A stretch of DNA of 64,000 nucleotides from Campylobacter sp. MIT 99-7217 (GTDB lineage: Bacteria; Campylobacterota; Campylobacteria; Campylobacterales; Campylobacteraceae): positions 124,001 to 188,000 of the forward strand of contig NZ_QHLJ01000002.1 in assembly GCF_006864365.1 (NCBI RefSeq). The letters are read 5' to 3'. Below the pieces are notes generated by a model. The model worked only from the letters and a program-made list of their open reading frames with translations, made no database searches and was not told the DNA's origin. Position numbers and translations under genes: made by a program. This document shows positions 29,190 through 39,990 of the stretch, in pieces (within the stretch, counting starts at the first letter, position 1; each line of letters opens with the position of its first letter).

Positions 29190-30968
29190 TTATTTTCCTT
29201 CTTTATTATGCCTAAACTCAGGCACGATCTCTTGCAAAAGCTCTTCAGGTTTTTGGCTCGTTATAAGGGCTTTAATTTGCTCATTTAAGAGCTTTAGATT
29301 AGCCCTTTGGCTCGTCGTTACAAAAATGCTTTCATACTTGGTTTTAACATCTTTTTCGTTGATCAAAAGCTCTTCAAAAAGCTTTTCGCCCTTTCTTAAG
29401 CCACTGATTTTGATCTCTAGATTATTTTTGTTTGAAAGCATGAGCATTTTTTTAGCTAGATCCATGATTTTTACAGGCTCTCCCATATCAAGTACGAAAA
29501 GTTCTCCACCCTTAGCCAAGCTTGCAGCCTGCAAGACAAGTTGCACAGCCTCACTAACAAGCATAAAATACCTAACGATATCAGGGTGAGTAAGGGTCAA
29601 AGGCTCATTTGCTTCAATTTGTGCCTTAAATTTAGGAATCACGCTTCCACTTGATCCAAGTACATTGCCAAAGCGAACACTTGCAACCTCAAAATTTTCA
29701 TCACTCAAACTTAGGGTATAAATTTCACAAACCCGCTTCGAACAACCCATTATACTCGTAGGTCTTACGGCTTTATCCGTACTTATCATCACGAATTTTT
29801 TAACCTTATGCTCTTTAGCACTATCACATAAAATTTTCGTGCCTAGGATATTGTTAATGATAGCTGAGTGCGGGTTTTGCTCGCATAAAGGCACATGTTT
29901 ATAAGCTGCTGCGTGCAAGATAAGATCGATTTTGTTTTGACTTAAAAGCTCATCAAGAGCGGTTTTATCAAGTATGCTCATTAAAACAGGTGTGATTTTT
30001 TCCTTAAATTTGCTTAAATCTTCGTTGATTTTATAAAGATTAAATTCGCTATGATCAAGCATAAAAAGGTGCTTTGCACCAAATTGAATGCACTGCTTGC
30101 AAAGCTCGCTTCCTATCGTTCCACCAGCCCCACTTACCAAAACGACCTTGTCCTTTAAGAACTCCGCCACGCCAGCAGCGTCTAAATCCTTTGGCTTGCG
30201 TGCGAGTAAGTCTTCGATGCTGATATCTCTTGCTTCATTTCTAGTAAAAGAAAAGATCTTTACATCACTGATCCCATAGCTTATAAGCTCATCAAAAAGC
30301 GTTTTTAAGTCCTCTCTATCAAGCTTTAGAGCAATGATAGCTGTTTTTACGCCATTTGCGACATAGTCTTTGATCTTGCTTTTTTCTTCCACTATGAAGT
30401 TATCACAATAAGTTCCCACAAGCTCCTTTCTTGCGTCCATCACAGCCACAGGGTAAAGCCCTAAAGAGCCTTCCTTAGCGCCCTTTAACAAATGCAAAGC
30501 CTTAGAAGTAGCACCTATGAGTATGCAAGGCGTTTCAGCGTCTTTAAATTTAGAGTTTTTAAAATCCACAAACATTCTTTTAGAAATTCTTAAAGTCCCT
30601 ATAAAAAGATAGCTCAAAACAAAATCAATACCCACAACACTTCTTGGAAAGGGATTAAAAAAATCCGAAAAAAAGTAAAAAATTCCCAAAAAAACAAGCT
30701 CAGCCAAGGCTAAAGCGATGAAAATTTTTCTTGCTTCATTGAGAGAAAAAAACCTCCAAGCCACCTTATAAATTCGAAAAGCAAACAAAAATAAAAGCTT
30801 TAAAACAAGCAAAATCACGCCTGCTTTTATCATTCCCTCATAAAAAATTTGCGGAATCTCTCCGCTAAATCTCAGTTCAAAGGCTAAAAAAGTTGCAAGC
30901 AAGCACAAAAGCACATCAGCACTTAAGAAAAACACAAGGCGTCCGGTTTTGCGAAACATAAAGTTCAT
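29190..30968 (-). CDS. pglF: UDP-GlcNAc 4,6-dehydratase PglF
   Basis: Membrane-bound short-chain dehydrogenase that makes the UDP-4-keto-6-deoxy sugar precursor of diNAcBac. The 592-residue protein has four N-terminal membrane helices, a linker domain, and an NAD-binding catalytic domain starting [15 protein letters not shown], with the active-site segment [15 protein letters not shown]. Full length. It starts 1 base after the pglE stop, so pglE and pglF are co-transcribed. They are on the minus strand, about 26 kb from pglBACD. Confidence 0.96.
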   Translation of the reverse strand: MNFMFRKTGRLVFFLSADVLLCLLATFLAFELRFSGEIPQIFYEGMIKAGVILLVLKLLFLFAFRIYKVAWRFFSLNEARKIFIALALAELVFLGIFYFFSDFFNPFPRSVVGIDFVLSYLFIGTLRISKRMFVDFKNSKFKDAETPCILIGATSKALHLLKGAKEGSLGLYPVAVMDARKELVGTYCDNFIVEEKSKIKDYVANGVKTAIIALKLDREDLKTLFDELISYGISDVKIFSFTRNEARDISIEDLLARKPKDLDAAGVAEFLKDKVVLVSGAGGTIGSELCKQCIQFGAKHLFMLDHSEFNLYKINEDLSKFKEKITPVLMSILDKTALDELLSQNKIDLILHAAAYKHVPLCEQNPHSAIINNILGTKILCDSAKEHKVKKFVMISTDKAVRPTSIMGCSKRVCEIYTLSLSDENFEVASVRFGNVLGSSGSVIPKFKAQIEANEPLTLTHPDIVRYFMLVSEAVQLVLQAASLAKGGELFVLDMGEPVKIMDLAKKMLMLSNKNNLEIKISGLRKGEKLFEELLINEKDVKTKYESIFVTTSQRANLKLLNEQIKALITSQKPEELLQEIVPEFRHNKEGK

Positions 30969-30969
30969 T

Positions 30970-32217
<1,248 letters not shown>

Positions 32218-32248
32218 TTAAGATTTTGAAAATTTGGGGGTAAAAAAT

Positions 32249-32279
32249 AAAGATTTAAGCTTTTTGGGCTTAAATCTTT
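32249..32279. terminator. Perfect 12-bp inverted repeat, possible terminator
   Basis: Arms AAAGATTTAAGC (32249-32260) and GCTTAAATCTTT (32268-32279) around a 7-base loop, with T-rich sequence following on the plus strand and A-rich sequence before it. It could end minus-strand transcription coming from the decayed restriction gene, shielding pglE. AT-rich stem, so strength is uncertain. Confidence 0.5.
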
Positions 32280-32525
32280 TTGAAAGTTAACAAAGGATTT
32301 GTCGCTAATTATAATAAAGTATGGTAGATTTTTGGGGCTAAAAATATTTATTTAACTATAAAAACTCGGTTGAATTTAGTTAATTATTAGGATTAATACT
32401 TATAGAATGAATTTATAAGCTTCAAAGATAATATTATTGAAAAATAATTTTGCTCTTACTAAAAAATTATCAGAATTCAAAGGCATTTAAAAAAGAAGTT
32501 CTTACCTACAACTTAAAAAATAAAA

Positions 32526-32550
32526 GCTTCATTCTTCGGCAAAATGAAGC
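32526..32550. other. 8-bp inverted repeat with TTCGG in the loop
   Basis: GCTTCATT (32526-32533) and AATGAAGC (32543-32550) flank a 9-base loop. It is not followed by a T run in either direction, so it is less terminator-like than the repeat at 32249-32279. Confidence 0.35.
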
Positions 32551-32616
32551 CCCGTAAATTAATTGAAATAGAATATAAAAAATTGAAGATAAAAAACTTT
32601 ACGCAATCATTACTAA

Positions 32617-32664
32617 AAGTTAATAAGGATAACCTTTTTAGGCTGTCTTAAGCCTTATTAACTT
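32617..32664. other. 12-bp inverted repeat with nested hairpin
   Basis: AAGTTAATAAGG (32617-32628) is repeated inverted as CCTTATTAACTT (32653-32664). Inside, GGCT/AGCC (32641-32644, 32651-32654) can form an alternative small hairpin overlapping the right arm. It lies just beyond the stop of the minus-strand DUF1524 frame and may be its transcript end. Confidence 0.4.
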
Positions 32665-32701
32665 CTGTTTTGATTTATTCTATCATATTTGCCATTATGG
32701 T

Positions 32702-34360
32702 TTAAACTTCTACAAACTTTTTTATCCTATTATAAATGTTTTTGTTTCTATTTTTTATATCCTCTTTATCCCATATTTTTTTATCTCTATTACCTAGCTC
32801 TTTGACTTCTTTTAGGTTAATATCTTTTTTATACTCCTCTTGTTTTTTAGCAAAAAAATTATTTATACATTTTATATTTGATTTTTTATTTAGCAGAACC
32901 TTATTGCCGATTTGCTCCAAATAATCCTTATGTGTATCTTCATCCCACCCATTAAAATTCGCATCTTGCCACGCTTTAGGCAGGATATGTTCTATCTCTA
33001 ACTTGCTACTTATATCGTGAGTAAAATTATCATAAATATAAGAATCTAGCAGTAAAATATACTTCATTTTTTTAGCATTTGTGGAATCAAAAGTCTTGCA
33101 AAAGCTCTCCTCAGAATCTGGCATTTTATAGCCTTGATTTATTTCTATATTTCGCTCATTTAGTATATCGACATTAACTTTGTAGATTATTTTATCTATC
33201 ACACTTGAAGTACCTTGTTCGTGTAAATAGGGCAGAGTTATGATTTTTATAAGTTTTAATAAATTTATTTCAAAATCCTCACTAAAAGCATCTTTATCAA
33301 ATTCCTCCTTTTCAAAATATTTCCTATTTTTCCACACAAGTGAGCTTACAAAGCTTTTCCAACCCACATTTTGAAACACATCTAAAACTCCCATATACCT
33401 ACAACAAAGTTCATTTAAATAATTTTCATAATTTATCCAAAATTTACTCAAATTCACAATAAAAGGCATAGTAAAATCTTTATACAGCCACCCATCATTA
33501 GCTCCATAGCAAACTTTCTTTTTGAAGTTTGTATTAGATTTTTTAGTAAAAAAATCTAATACACTAGGCGTAGTGGTATCAGAATCTTTATTAATAGCAC
33601 GAATAATGTGCATGTATTGTAAAAATAAAAAATCTAAATCTTTAATTCTATCACTATCCTCAACACTAGATTCTAATTCACGCCAAACTTGTGCAAAATC
33701 TTTTCTTTCATTTTCGCTTTTAGATTTGTAAATATAGCCCTTTAAAATATCCGCATTAGCAAGTGGCAAACCACGAGAATTAAGTGTATTAAAAATAGTC
33801 ATAGCAGAATCTTGGCTATCACAAGACACAAATAGGATAAAAAGATTTCTCCCAAGCATAAACTTACAAAAATTTATCCAATCGCTAGAGCGTTTTTGTT
33901 TAAAATCTTGCAATTTATCAAAGAAATATACATAATTTTTTGCATAATTTGACTTATTTTTTCTTAAATCTTCTAAATCTAGCTTATCACTTAGAATCTT
34001 ATGTAATATTTCATTATCATTGTCTGTTGCTACTTGGCTTTTTAAATGTCTTTTATCAAATAAAAAACATTCATTATCCATATCAAATTCCTAAATACAT
34101 TTACCAAAAGCCTTTGTGTATTCAACTCTAGCATTTTGACTTTCAGTTTTAAAACATTGATAAATAGCTCTAAAAAGCATAGTTAAAGTAGTGATTCTTT
34201 GCTGTCCATCTATCACCTCAAAACTAACATCATCACTTGAATGCACGATAATAGAACCTAAAAAATATTCTTTTTCCTCGCTATCACTAAAAGCATCCTG
34301 TATATCATTCCACAAAGTCTCACATTTATCAACTTCCCATCTATATGGTCTTTGATAAAA
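32702..34360 (-). pseudogene. Broken GmrSD-type DUF262/DUF1524 restriction-like gene
   Basis: Two pieces in one frame separated by a TAG at 34093-34091. The 5' piece carries the DUF262 (GmrS-type nucleotide-binding) signature FEVIDGQQRITTLTML. The 459-residue 3' piece ends in a DUF1524 HNH-type nuclease region with LEIEHILPKAW. The N-terminus is also lost: homology begins at FYQRPYRW (about 34360), the preceding codons are unrelated, and an in-frame stop follows upstream with no start. Intact relatives restrict modified DNA. Read here as a decayed defence gene, unless the 3' piece (ATG at 34081) is still made. Confidence 0.8.
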
Positions 34361-34506
34361 ATGATGAAGATGTTTTTGTAACTGCCCCTATGATCAGTCC
34401 ACTTAGAATGCACTATAAAAAGCTTTTTTACACAGAAATAAAAACTAAGATTTGGATTTAATTATGGGAGGGCTTAGAATGTTTGGTAAAATCAACTCCC
34501 ACCCTT
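34361..34506. other. Junction fragment between the broken gene and the DUF4065 pair
   Basis: The break in DUF262 homology at about 34360 is followed by sequence that, on the plus strand, reads openly as DEDVFVTAPMISPLRMHYKK and on to a stop at 34459-34461, without a start. This looks like the tail of another gene, which I do not recognise, brought in by the event that removed the DUF262 N-terminus. The remainder to 34506 shows no gene. Confidence 0.4.
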
Positions 34507-34764
34507 TTAAATCATATCTTTAAGATTTTTTAGCAAAAACCTACTTAAAAAGTGCTTAGCTTTTTTTGTATCTTCACAAAGAAAGCTAAAATCTAATCCG
34601 TCTAAAAAAGAATCTAAATCTTTTTTACACAAAGCAAAAACATTTTTATCGCTAAGTGGAAGCAAAAGCTTTTTAAGTATCTTTTCTTGTTCTTTGTTTA
34701 GCTTTACTTCTAGAGCTAATTCAAAATAAACTATAAGCGTTTTAAAACCTATAAAACCGCTCAT
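34507..34764 (-). CDS. Unknown 85-aa protein, candidate toxin partner of DUF4065 gene
   Basis: I do not recognise this protein. It is 85 residues, charged and leucine/lysine-rich, with predicted helices and no membrane segment or signal peptide (MSGFIGFKTLIVYFELALEV at the start). Its ATG overlaps the stop of the DUF4065 gene (ATGA at 34764-34761), so the two are translationally coupled. Panacea-domain (DUF4065) antitoxins are known to pair with many unrelated small toxins, so this is a candidate toxin by position only. It might also be an accessory protein or a fragment. Confidence 0.55.
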   Translation of the reverse strand: MSGFIGFKTLIVYFELALEVKLNKEQEKILKKLLLPLSDKNVFALCKKDLDSFLDGLDFSFLCEDTKKAKHFLSRFLLKNLKDMI

Positions 34765-35237
34765 AAATAAGCTTTAGCCTCTTTTTTAATTTGCTCTTTA
34801 AAAAAGCTTTTTATGCTTTCAAGTGGAATTTCTTGTGTATTGTATTCTAAATAGTAGTCCTTATATGGCTTTTCGCTGTGAGTTTTCATAACTAAATCCC
34901 AAGCACTAAAGGAATTGTATTTTTTATAAAAAAAAGGTAAAAAATCTAAATGCTCCTCAGTATAAACGCTTGAATTGAAGCTTTCAAGCTCTTTAAAATC
35001 AATAGCTAAATCATGATAAATTTTAAATTTATCATAAATACTTTTTACAACGGGACCAAATTTCCAAGCTTCTATTTTTTCTAAAAACAAAGGCTTATCA
35101 TAAAGTGCTAGAAAATGTCCTTGTGCGTAATAAAGCAATTTTTGCATTTTAAGATTTGATATAATATCTCCAGCATTATCTTTTTTTGCTAAAAATAAAA
35201 AATAAAGTGCGACATCAAAAGCTTTTAAAGTTTTCAT
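34761..35237 (-). CDS. Panacea (DUF4065/SocA-like) domain protein, probable antitoxin
   Basis: A 158-residue single-domain protein with the DUF4065 pattern: MKTLKAFDVALYFLFLAKK at the N-terminus, LKMQKLLYYAQGHFLALYDKPLF in the centre and EAWKFGPVVKSIYDKF. The family includes the SocA antitoxin and phage GepA-like proteins and was shown to act as a promiscuous antitoxin domain. AAGGAA precedes the ATG. The downstream 85-aa frame overlaps by 4 bases. Surrounded by decayed accessory DNA, so likely acquired. Confidence 0.82.
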   Translation of the reverse strand: MKTLKAFDVALYFLFLAKKDNAGDIISNLKMQKLLYYAQGHFLALYDKPLFLEKIEAWKFGPVVKSIYDKFKIYHDLAIDFKELESFNSSVYTEEHLDFLPFFYKKYNSFSAWDLVMKTHSEKPYKDYYLEYNTQEIPLESIKSFFKEQIKKEAKAYL

Positions 35238-35343
35238 TATTTTTCCTTTTTTTTATTTTAATGTATTTTTCTTAAATTTTTCCTTGACATTGTAAAAATA
35301 CCTTAAAATCAAAGAAAATTTAAATAAAAATTAAATTTAAACC

Positions 35344-36117
35344 CTACTCAAATTTATACATTAAATCCTCATTAAGCACATCACTGATAAACATGAAACC
35401 CGGTGCATGCGTGATAGCAAAAGGAAGCTTTGCATTCATTAAAGCAATCTGGGGCGTAACCCCACAAGCCCAAAATACAGGAATTTCTCCCTCATTGATC
35501 ACAGGCACATCGCCAAAATCAGGTTTATAAATGTCCTTAATCCCTAGCTTTTGAGCATCTCCTATTTGTATGGGTTCGCCGTGTACCTTTGGAAAGGCTT
35601 TTGTGATTTCATAAGCCTTTTGTGCATCCTTTGGGCTAAAAGGACGCATGGAAACGACCATTTCTCCATGAAAAATACCAGCTTTTTTGCATTGAATATT
35701 TGTTTTATACATACTTACATTGCGTTTAAAACTGATATGTCTTAACTCTAAACCCTCTTTTTGCAAAGCCTCTTCAAATGAAAAACTACACCCTAACAAA
35801 AAACCCACCAAATCATCACTATAATACTTGCTCACATCAAATTCTTCCCTTGTTTTTACCCCATTTTCATAAATAAAATACTTAGGGATATCTGTATAAA
35901 TATTTGCATGATGAGCAATTTTTTGCGTAAATTTACCCTCTACTATCTCGAGCAAAGGGCAAGCTTTTGCATTGAGCTTACAAAATTCTTCAAAATCCTT
36001 AGCATACTCTTTTGACAAAATCACTAAATTTGCCTGAGCATAACCTAAAGCCATACCTGAGGTTTGAGCTTTAAGCTCTTGTTTGGCTATTTTTTCTCTT
36101 AATTCTTTAGGATTCAT
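35344..36117 (-). CDS. DUF1445 putative hydro-lyase (YcsI / D-glutamate cyclase family)
   Basis: A 257-residue protein of the DUF1445 family, recognisable from VGFLLGCSFSFEEAL, NVSMYKTNIQC, GEMVVSMRPFSP and VFWACGVTPQIALM. Family members are described as putative hydro-lyases, related to D-glutamate cyclases that interconvert D-glutamate and 5-oxo-D-proline. Its place as last gene of the 5-oxoprolinase operon (9 bases after pxpC) fits such a role. The B. subtilis equivalent is ycsI. Exact reaction is not proven by sequence. Confidence 0.85.
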   Translation of the reverse strand: MNPKELREKIAKQELKAQTSGMALGYAQANLVILSKEYAKDFEEFCKLNAKACPLLEIVEGKFTQKIAHHANIYTDIPKYFIYENGVKTREEFDVSKYYSDDLVGFLLGCSFSFEEALQKEGLELRHISFKRNVSMYKTNIQCKKAGIFHGEMVVSMRPFSPKDAQKAYEITKAFPKVHGEPIQIGDAQKLGIKDIYKPDFGDVPVINEGEIPVFWACGVTPQIALMNAKLPFAITHAPGFMFISDVLNEDLMYKFE

Positions 36118-36126
36118 TTTCCTTCC

Positions 36127-37086
36127 TTAAACCAAATTTTCAAAGTCTAAATTTAAGCTTTTATCTAAACAAGATAAACTTTCTTCTCTTTGCTTATAAA
36201 GCCTCAAGGCTTCTTGTATATCAATGCGTTCAAAACGAAGTTTTGTTCCTATTTTAGCCTGAGCAAGTAGATAAAGATCGCTTTCTATCACACTAGCAAT
36301 CATAGTATAACCTCCGGTGCTTTGTCTTCCAGCCATTAATACAATAGGTAATCCGCTAGCTGGTACTTGTATAGAGCCAAAAACAACAGGTTGAGAAATA
36401 ATATCAGCTGAATCTTTATGCTCAATCCTTTCATCACTTTCGCAATAAATACCCATTCTATCGCTTTTTGAACCAACTGTATAAAGCGTATTTAAAAAAC
36501 TTTGTATGCCTTTTTTACTAAAAGCACTTTCATTTAAAAGAACGCGAACTTTTATTTGCGTATCTAGCTGTAAAATTGGATTTTCTATGCTTCTTTTTTC
36601 AAGATTAAAAGGCACAAAAATGTCCTCACAGGGCAAAATATCGCCTTCTTTTAAAAAGCGTCCCTCAAAAAGCCCAACACCCATTTTAATATCACTTGAC
36701 TTACTTTGCAAAAAAGGCTTGACCTTAAAACCACCAGCCACACATAAATACCCACGAAAGCCTTTTTTGGCTATGTCTAAATTTAAGATCATACCTTTTT
36801 TTGCATGATATACCTTAGAAGTTTCGATATTTTTTCCATCAAGCTTTGCTGCAAAATCAGCTCCACTTAAAACAAAATAATGATCACTTAAAAACTCGTA
36901 AACTCCGCCTTGCAAACAAATCTCCAAACCTGCTTCATCTTGATGATTGCCAAGCAAAATGTTAGCCATTCTTAAAGAATAAGCATCCATAGCCCCACTT
37001 CTTGCTATACCTAAATTTGCAAAGCCTCTCCTGCCCAAATCTTGCAAACTTGAAGCCAAAGATGCCTTAAGAATCTTTATACTCAT
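36127..37086 (-). CDS. pxpC: 5-oxoprolinase subunit PxpC (KipA-like)
   Basis: One of three subunits of the ATP-dependent prokaryotic 5-oxoprolinase, which opens 5-oxoproline to glutamate. The 319-residue protein has the carboxyltransferase-type subunit C pattern: ASLASSLQDLGRRGFANLGIARSGAMD at the N-terminus and VLMAGRQSTGGYTMIASV near the C-terminus. It overlaps pxpB by 20 bases. Older annotations call this family allophanate hydrolase subunit 2 or KipI antagonist KipA. Confidence 0.92.
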   Translation of the reverse strand: MSIKILKASLASSLQDLGRRGFANLGIARSGAMDAYSLRMANILLGNHQDEAGLEICLQGGVYEFLSDHYFVLSGADFAAKLDGKNIETSKVYHAKKGMILNLDIAKKGFRGYLCVAGGFKVKPFLQSKSSDIKMGVGLFEGRFLKEGDILPCEDIFVPFNLEKRSIENPILQLDTQIKVRVLLNESAFSKKGIQSFLNTLYTVGSKSDRMGIYCESDERIEHKDSADIISQPVVFGSIQVPASGLPIVLMAGRQSTGGYTMIASVIESDLYLLAQAKIGTKLRFERIDIQEALRLYKQREESLSCLDKSLNLDFENLV

Positions 37087-37810
37087 AAACTACTCTTTCA
37101 TAAGCATTTCTTTCAAGCCTTTGTTTGATATCATCAAACTCAGCCCTATCAATAGCCTTAAATTTTAAAAACATTCCAGCCTTAAGTAAGGTGGGATCAG
37201 TTTCATTTTCTTTATCAAAAAATTTCAAAGGACTTCTTGCTATGATTTGCCAACCTCCCGGGCTTGAAATAGGATAAATTCCTGTTTGTTTATCAGCAAT
37301 ACCCACACTTCCTGCTTCAATTTTTAGGCGAGGAGAAGAAAGTCTTGGAGTAAAAAGCCTCTTATCAAGTCCTCCTAAATACGCAAAACCAGCCATAAAT
37401 CCAAGCATAAAAACCCTGTAAAAAGGCTTTGTATGTAAGCTGATAAGCTCTTCTTTGGAACATTTCGTATGCATACAAACACTTTGCAAATCAAGCCCAA
37501 ATTCCTCATCATAACAAAGAGGAAGCTCTAAACATAGACTAGGCTGAGTGTTTAAGAATATTTTTTCATGTTTTATATGTTCTAAAAAAATACTCAGCCT
37601 TTCTAAGCTCAATTTACAAGGATCAAAGTAAATAAGCAAGCTCGCATAAGCACTAACAATTTCTTCAATACCATAAATTTCATTTTCCTTTATAGCCTTT
37701 TGAATACGCTCTTGCATAGCCAAAACTTCAGCATTAATTTCATTTGAAATCTCTTGCTTAAACAAAAGCAAAAGAGAAGTTGTGCTGTTATAATGAACCT
37801 CAAACACCAA
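37067..37810 (-). CDS. pxpB: 5-oxoprolinase subunit PxpB (KipI-like)
   Basis: Subunit B of 5-oxoprolinase, 247 residues. Typical motifs: an N-terminal variable domain, the central LELPLCYDEEFGLDL, then FMAGFAYLGGLDKRLFTPRLSSPR and the C-terminal SPGGWQIIARSPLKFFD. The start at 37810 overlaps the end of the NRAMP-like gene by 11 bases. The operon order (pxpA, carrier, pxpB, pxpC, ycsI-like) resembles the B. subtilis ycsF-ycsG-kipI-kipA cluster. Confidence 0.92.
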   Translation of the reverse strand: MVFEVHYNSTTSLLLLFKQEISNEINAEVLAMQERIQKAIKENEIYGIEEIVSAYASLLIYFDPCKLSLERLSIFLEHIKHEKIFLNTQPSLCLELPLCYDEEFGLDLQSVCMHTKCSKEELISLHTKPFYRVFMLGFMAGFAYLGGLDKRLFTPRLSSPRLKIEAGSVGIADKQTGIYPISSPGGWQIIARSPLKFFDKENETDPTLLKAGMFLKFKAIDRAEFDDIKQRLERNAYERVVYEYKDS

Positions 37811-38972
37811 AAATCCTTATCATGGTAAGTACAGCCAAATAAGACATTAAAACAACGATTATAAGACCAAAAACACTCATCCACAAAGGATGTTTATAAT
37901 CTCCTACTATACTCTTTTTATGTGCTGCTATGATCATGATCACTAAACTTACAGGCAAAATCCAACCATTAATCGTCCCAGCTAGGATCAAAAGCTCAGC
38001 TGGAGACTTTCCAAGCACGATGAAAACAAGGCTAGAAACACAAATAAAAACTATAACAACAAAGCGGTTATAATTCTCAAAAAGTCTATGGAAAGAACGG
38101 ATAAAAGAAACAGAAGTATACGCTACACCTATAACAGAAGAAATACCTGCACACCAAAGTACTACTCCAAAGAATTTAAGTCCCAAATCCCCTAAAGCAT
38201 AGTGAAATACAGAAGCTGCTGGATTTGACTTATCCAAAGTAAAGCCCTGACTTACCACTCCTAAAACAGCCAAAAATAAAACCACTCTCATAATGCCCGT
38301 TACTATGATACCACTAATAGCAGCCTTATTGACTTGTTTTAAATTTGACTCTCCTGTAAGATTTGCATCAACTAAGCGGTGTGCACCTGAAAAAACTATA
38401 TATCCACCAACAGTGCCTCCCACCAAAGTAACTATAGCTATAGTATCGATCTTCATAGGCACAAAACTTTGTTTAAAAGCCTCAAACATAGGAGGTTCAC
38501 TTACAACAGCCACATAAGCTGTAAGTATAATCATCACAAAACCAGCTAAAACAATGAATTTATCCATAAATTCCATAGCTCTTTTGAATATAAAGATCCC
38601 AACAGCTAAAACTGTGCTGATAATAGCTGCATAAACTATAGGCAAATCAAAAACAAGACTCAAACCCAAAGACGCTCCTGCTATATTTCCCATATTAAAA
38701 ATAAAGCCTCCAGCAGCTATCAAAAGGGCTAAAACATAGCCAAGATAAGGAAAAACCTCATTAGCTATATCTTGACCCCTCTTCTTTGCAACAGCAATAA
38801 TCCTCCAAATATTTAACTGAGCCCCTATATCAAGTATGATAGAAACAAGGATCACAAAGCCAAAACTTGCAAGCAACTGCTCGGTAAAAGTTGCTGTTTG
38901 CGTTAAAAAACCGGGTCCTATGGCTGAGGTTGCCATCAAAAAAGCTGCGCCAAGTAAAGCTGTTTTATTCAT
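37800..38972 (-). CDS. NRAMP-family-like transporter (YcsG type) without metal motifs
   Basis: A polytopic carrier of 390 residues with about eleven membrane segments and the LeuT-fold layout of NRAMP proteins. In TM1 the metal-binding DPGN is replaced by IGPGFLTQTATF, and in TM6 the usual MPH is replaced by VGGTVGGYIVFSGAHRL. A manganese/iron role, which automatic annotation would give, is therefore doubtful. It lies between pxpA and pxpB, as ycsG does in B. subtilis, so uptake of 5-oxoproline or a related compound is my inference. Confidence 0.85.
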   Translation of the reverse strand: MNKTALLGAAFLMATSAIGPGFLTQTATFTEQLLASFGFVILVSIILDIGAQLNIWRIIAVAKKRGQDIANEVFPYLGYVLALLIAAGGFIFNMGNIAGASLGLSLVFDLPIVYAAIISTVLAVGIFIFKRAMEFMDKFIVLAGFVMIILTAYVAVVSEPPMFEAFKQSFVPMKIDTIAIVTLVGGTVGGYIVFSGAHRLVDANLTGESNLKQVNKAAISGIIVTGIMRVVLFLAVLGVVSQGFTLDKSNPAASVFHYALGDLGLKFFGVVLWCAGISSVIGVAYTSVSFIRSFHRLFENYNRFVVIVFICVSSLVFIVLGKSPAELLILAGTINGWILPVSLVIMIIAAHKKSIVGDYKHPLWMSVFGLIIVVLMSYLAVLTMIRIFGV

Positions 38973-38987
38973 TTTTTCTCCCTTTAA

Positions 38988-39752
38988 TCACACAAGTTCT
39001 TCAAGAGGGCAGATTTTTATACCCTCTTGTTCAAGCGTTTTTCGAATTCTTTTTACAAAATTTAAAGCCTTGACATTATCTCCATGAACACAAATGCTAT
39101 CAACCTCAAGATCAATTTCCTTGCCATTAATGCTTGTTGTCTTATGATCTTTAATCATTGCAACAACACGCTCAATAGCCTCATCTTCATCTTCAATCAC
39201 AGCACCTGCTAATTTTCTTGAAACCAAGGTGACATCATCATTATATGCCCTATCTGCAAAGACTTCATTAGCATATCTAAGACCCTTTTTTTTAGCGATT
39301 TCTCCCATTAAAGAACCGCTTAGTCCCATGATGATAATATTGTCATCAAATTCTGCTATACTTTCACAAAGAGCTAAGGATAAATTTTCATCAAAATTAG
39401 CCATATTATAAAATGCACCATGTAACTTAAGATGAGAAATTTTCATCTTATTTGCTTTGGCAAAAGCATATAAAGCCCCAAGCTGATACAAAATGTAATT
39501 CTTCGCCTCCTCAAAGCTTATATACATGTTGCGTCTTCCAAAACCTAACAAATCAGGATAAGAAGGGTGAGCTCCTATGCAAACACCATATTTTTTAGCT
39601 AATTCTAAGGTCTTTGCCATAACACAAGGATCTCCTGCATGAAAACCACAAGCCACATTTGCAGAGCTTACAAATTGCAATATCTCATCGTCCATTCCCA
39701 TTTTATAGATACTAAAAGCCTCTCCTAGATCGCTATTTAAATCTACTTTCAC
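38988..39752 (-). CDS. pxpA: 5-oxoprolinase subunit PxpA (LamB/YcsF family)
   Basis: First gene of the 5-oxoproline operon; the 254-residue TIM-barrel-like subunit that binds and opens the lactam with PxpB/C. Family motifs: [14 protein letters not shown] at the N-terminus, [29 protein letters not shown] and [10 protein letters not shown] near the C-terminus. The start is GTG at 39752 with AAGGAG eight bases upstream. The 238-base gap upstream probably carries its regulation. Confidence 0.93.
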   Translation of the reverse strand: MKVDLNSDLGEAFSIYKMGMDDEILQFVSSANVACGFHAGDPCVMAKTLELAKKYGVCIGAHPSYPDLLGFGRRNMYISFEEAKNYILYQLGALYAFAKANKMKISHLKLHGAFYNMANFDENLSLALCESIAEFDDNIIIMGLSGSLMGEIAKKKGLRYANEVFADRAYNDDVTLVSRKLAGAVIEDEDEAIERVVAMIKDHKTTSINGKEIDLEVDSICVHGDNVKALNFVKRIRKTLEQEGIKICPLEELV

Positions 39753-39824
39753 TTTGATTTCTCCTTAAAATGTTTTACTAAAGAGATATTCTATAATATT
39801 TTTTCTTTGAAAATGTGTAATTTT

Positions 39825-39859
39825 GTATAATAAAATAATTTTAATGTTACTATTAGTAA
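39825..39859. promoter_or_regulatory. Possible promoter and operator between pxpA and the DMT gene
   Basis: TATAAT (39825-39830, plus strand) with TTGAAA upstream near 39806, next to a short dyad TTACTA-T-TAGTAA (39847-39859). A separate TACAAT (39959-39964) closer to the DMT gene may be that gene's own -10. The dyad could be a repressor site for either divergent unit. Weak evidence, based on motif likeness only. Confidence 0.3.
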
Positions 39860-39990
39860 TAAATTTGGACTAGAAAAGACTATTCTTTAACCCACTTCAT
39901 CACTGAGAATATTTTAAAAATTTCTTTTATTTTAACTCATTTTAAAAGATAAATTAAGTACAATCCCTTTTAAAAATTAAAGAGAAAACA

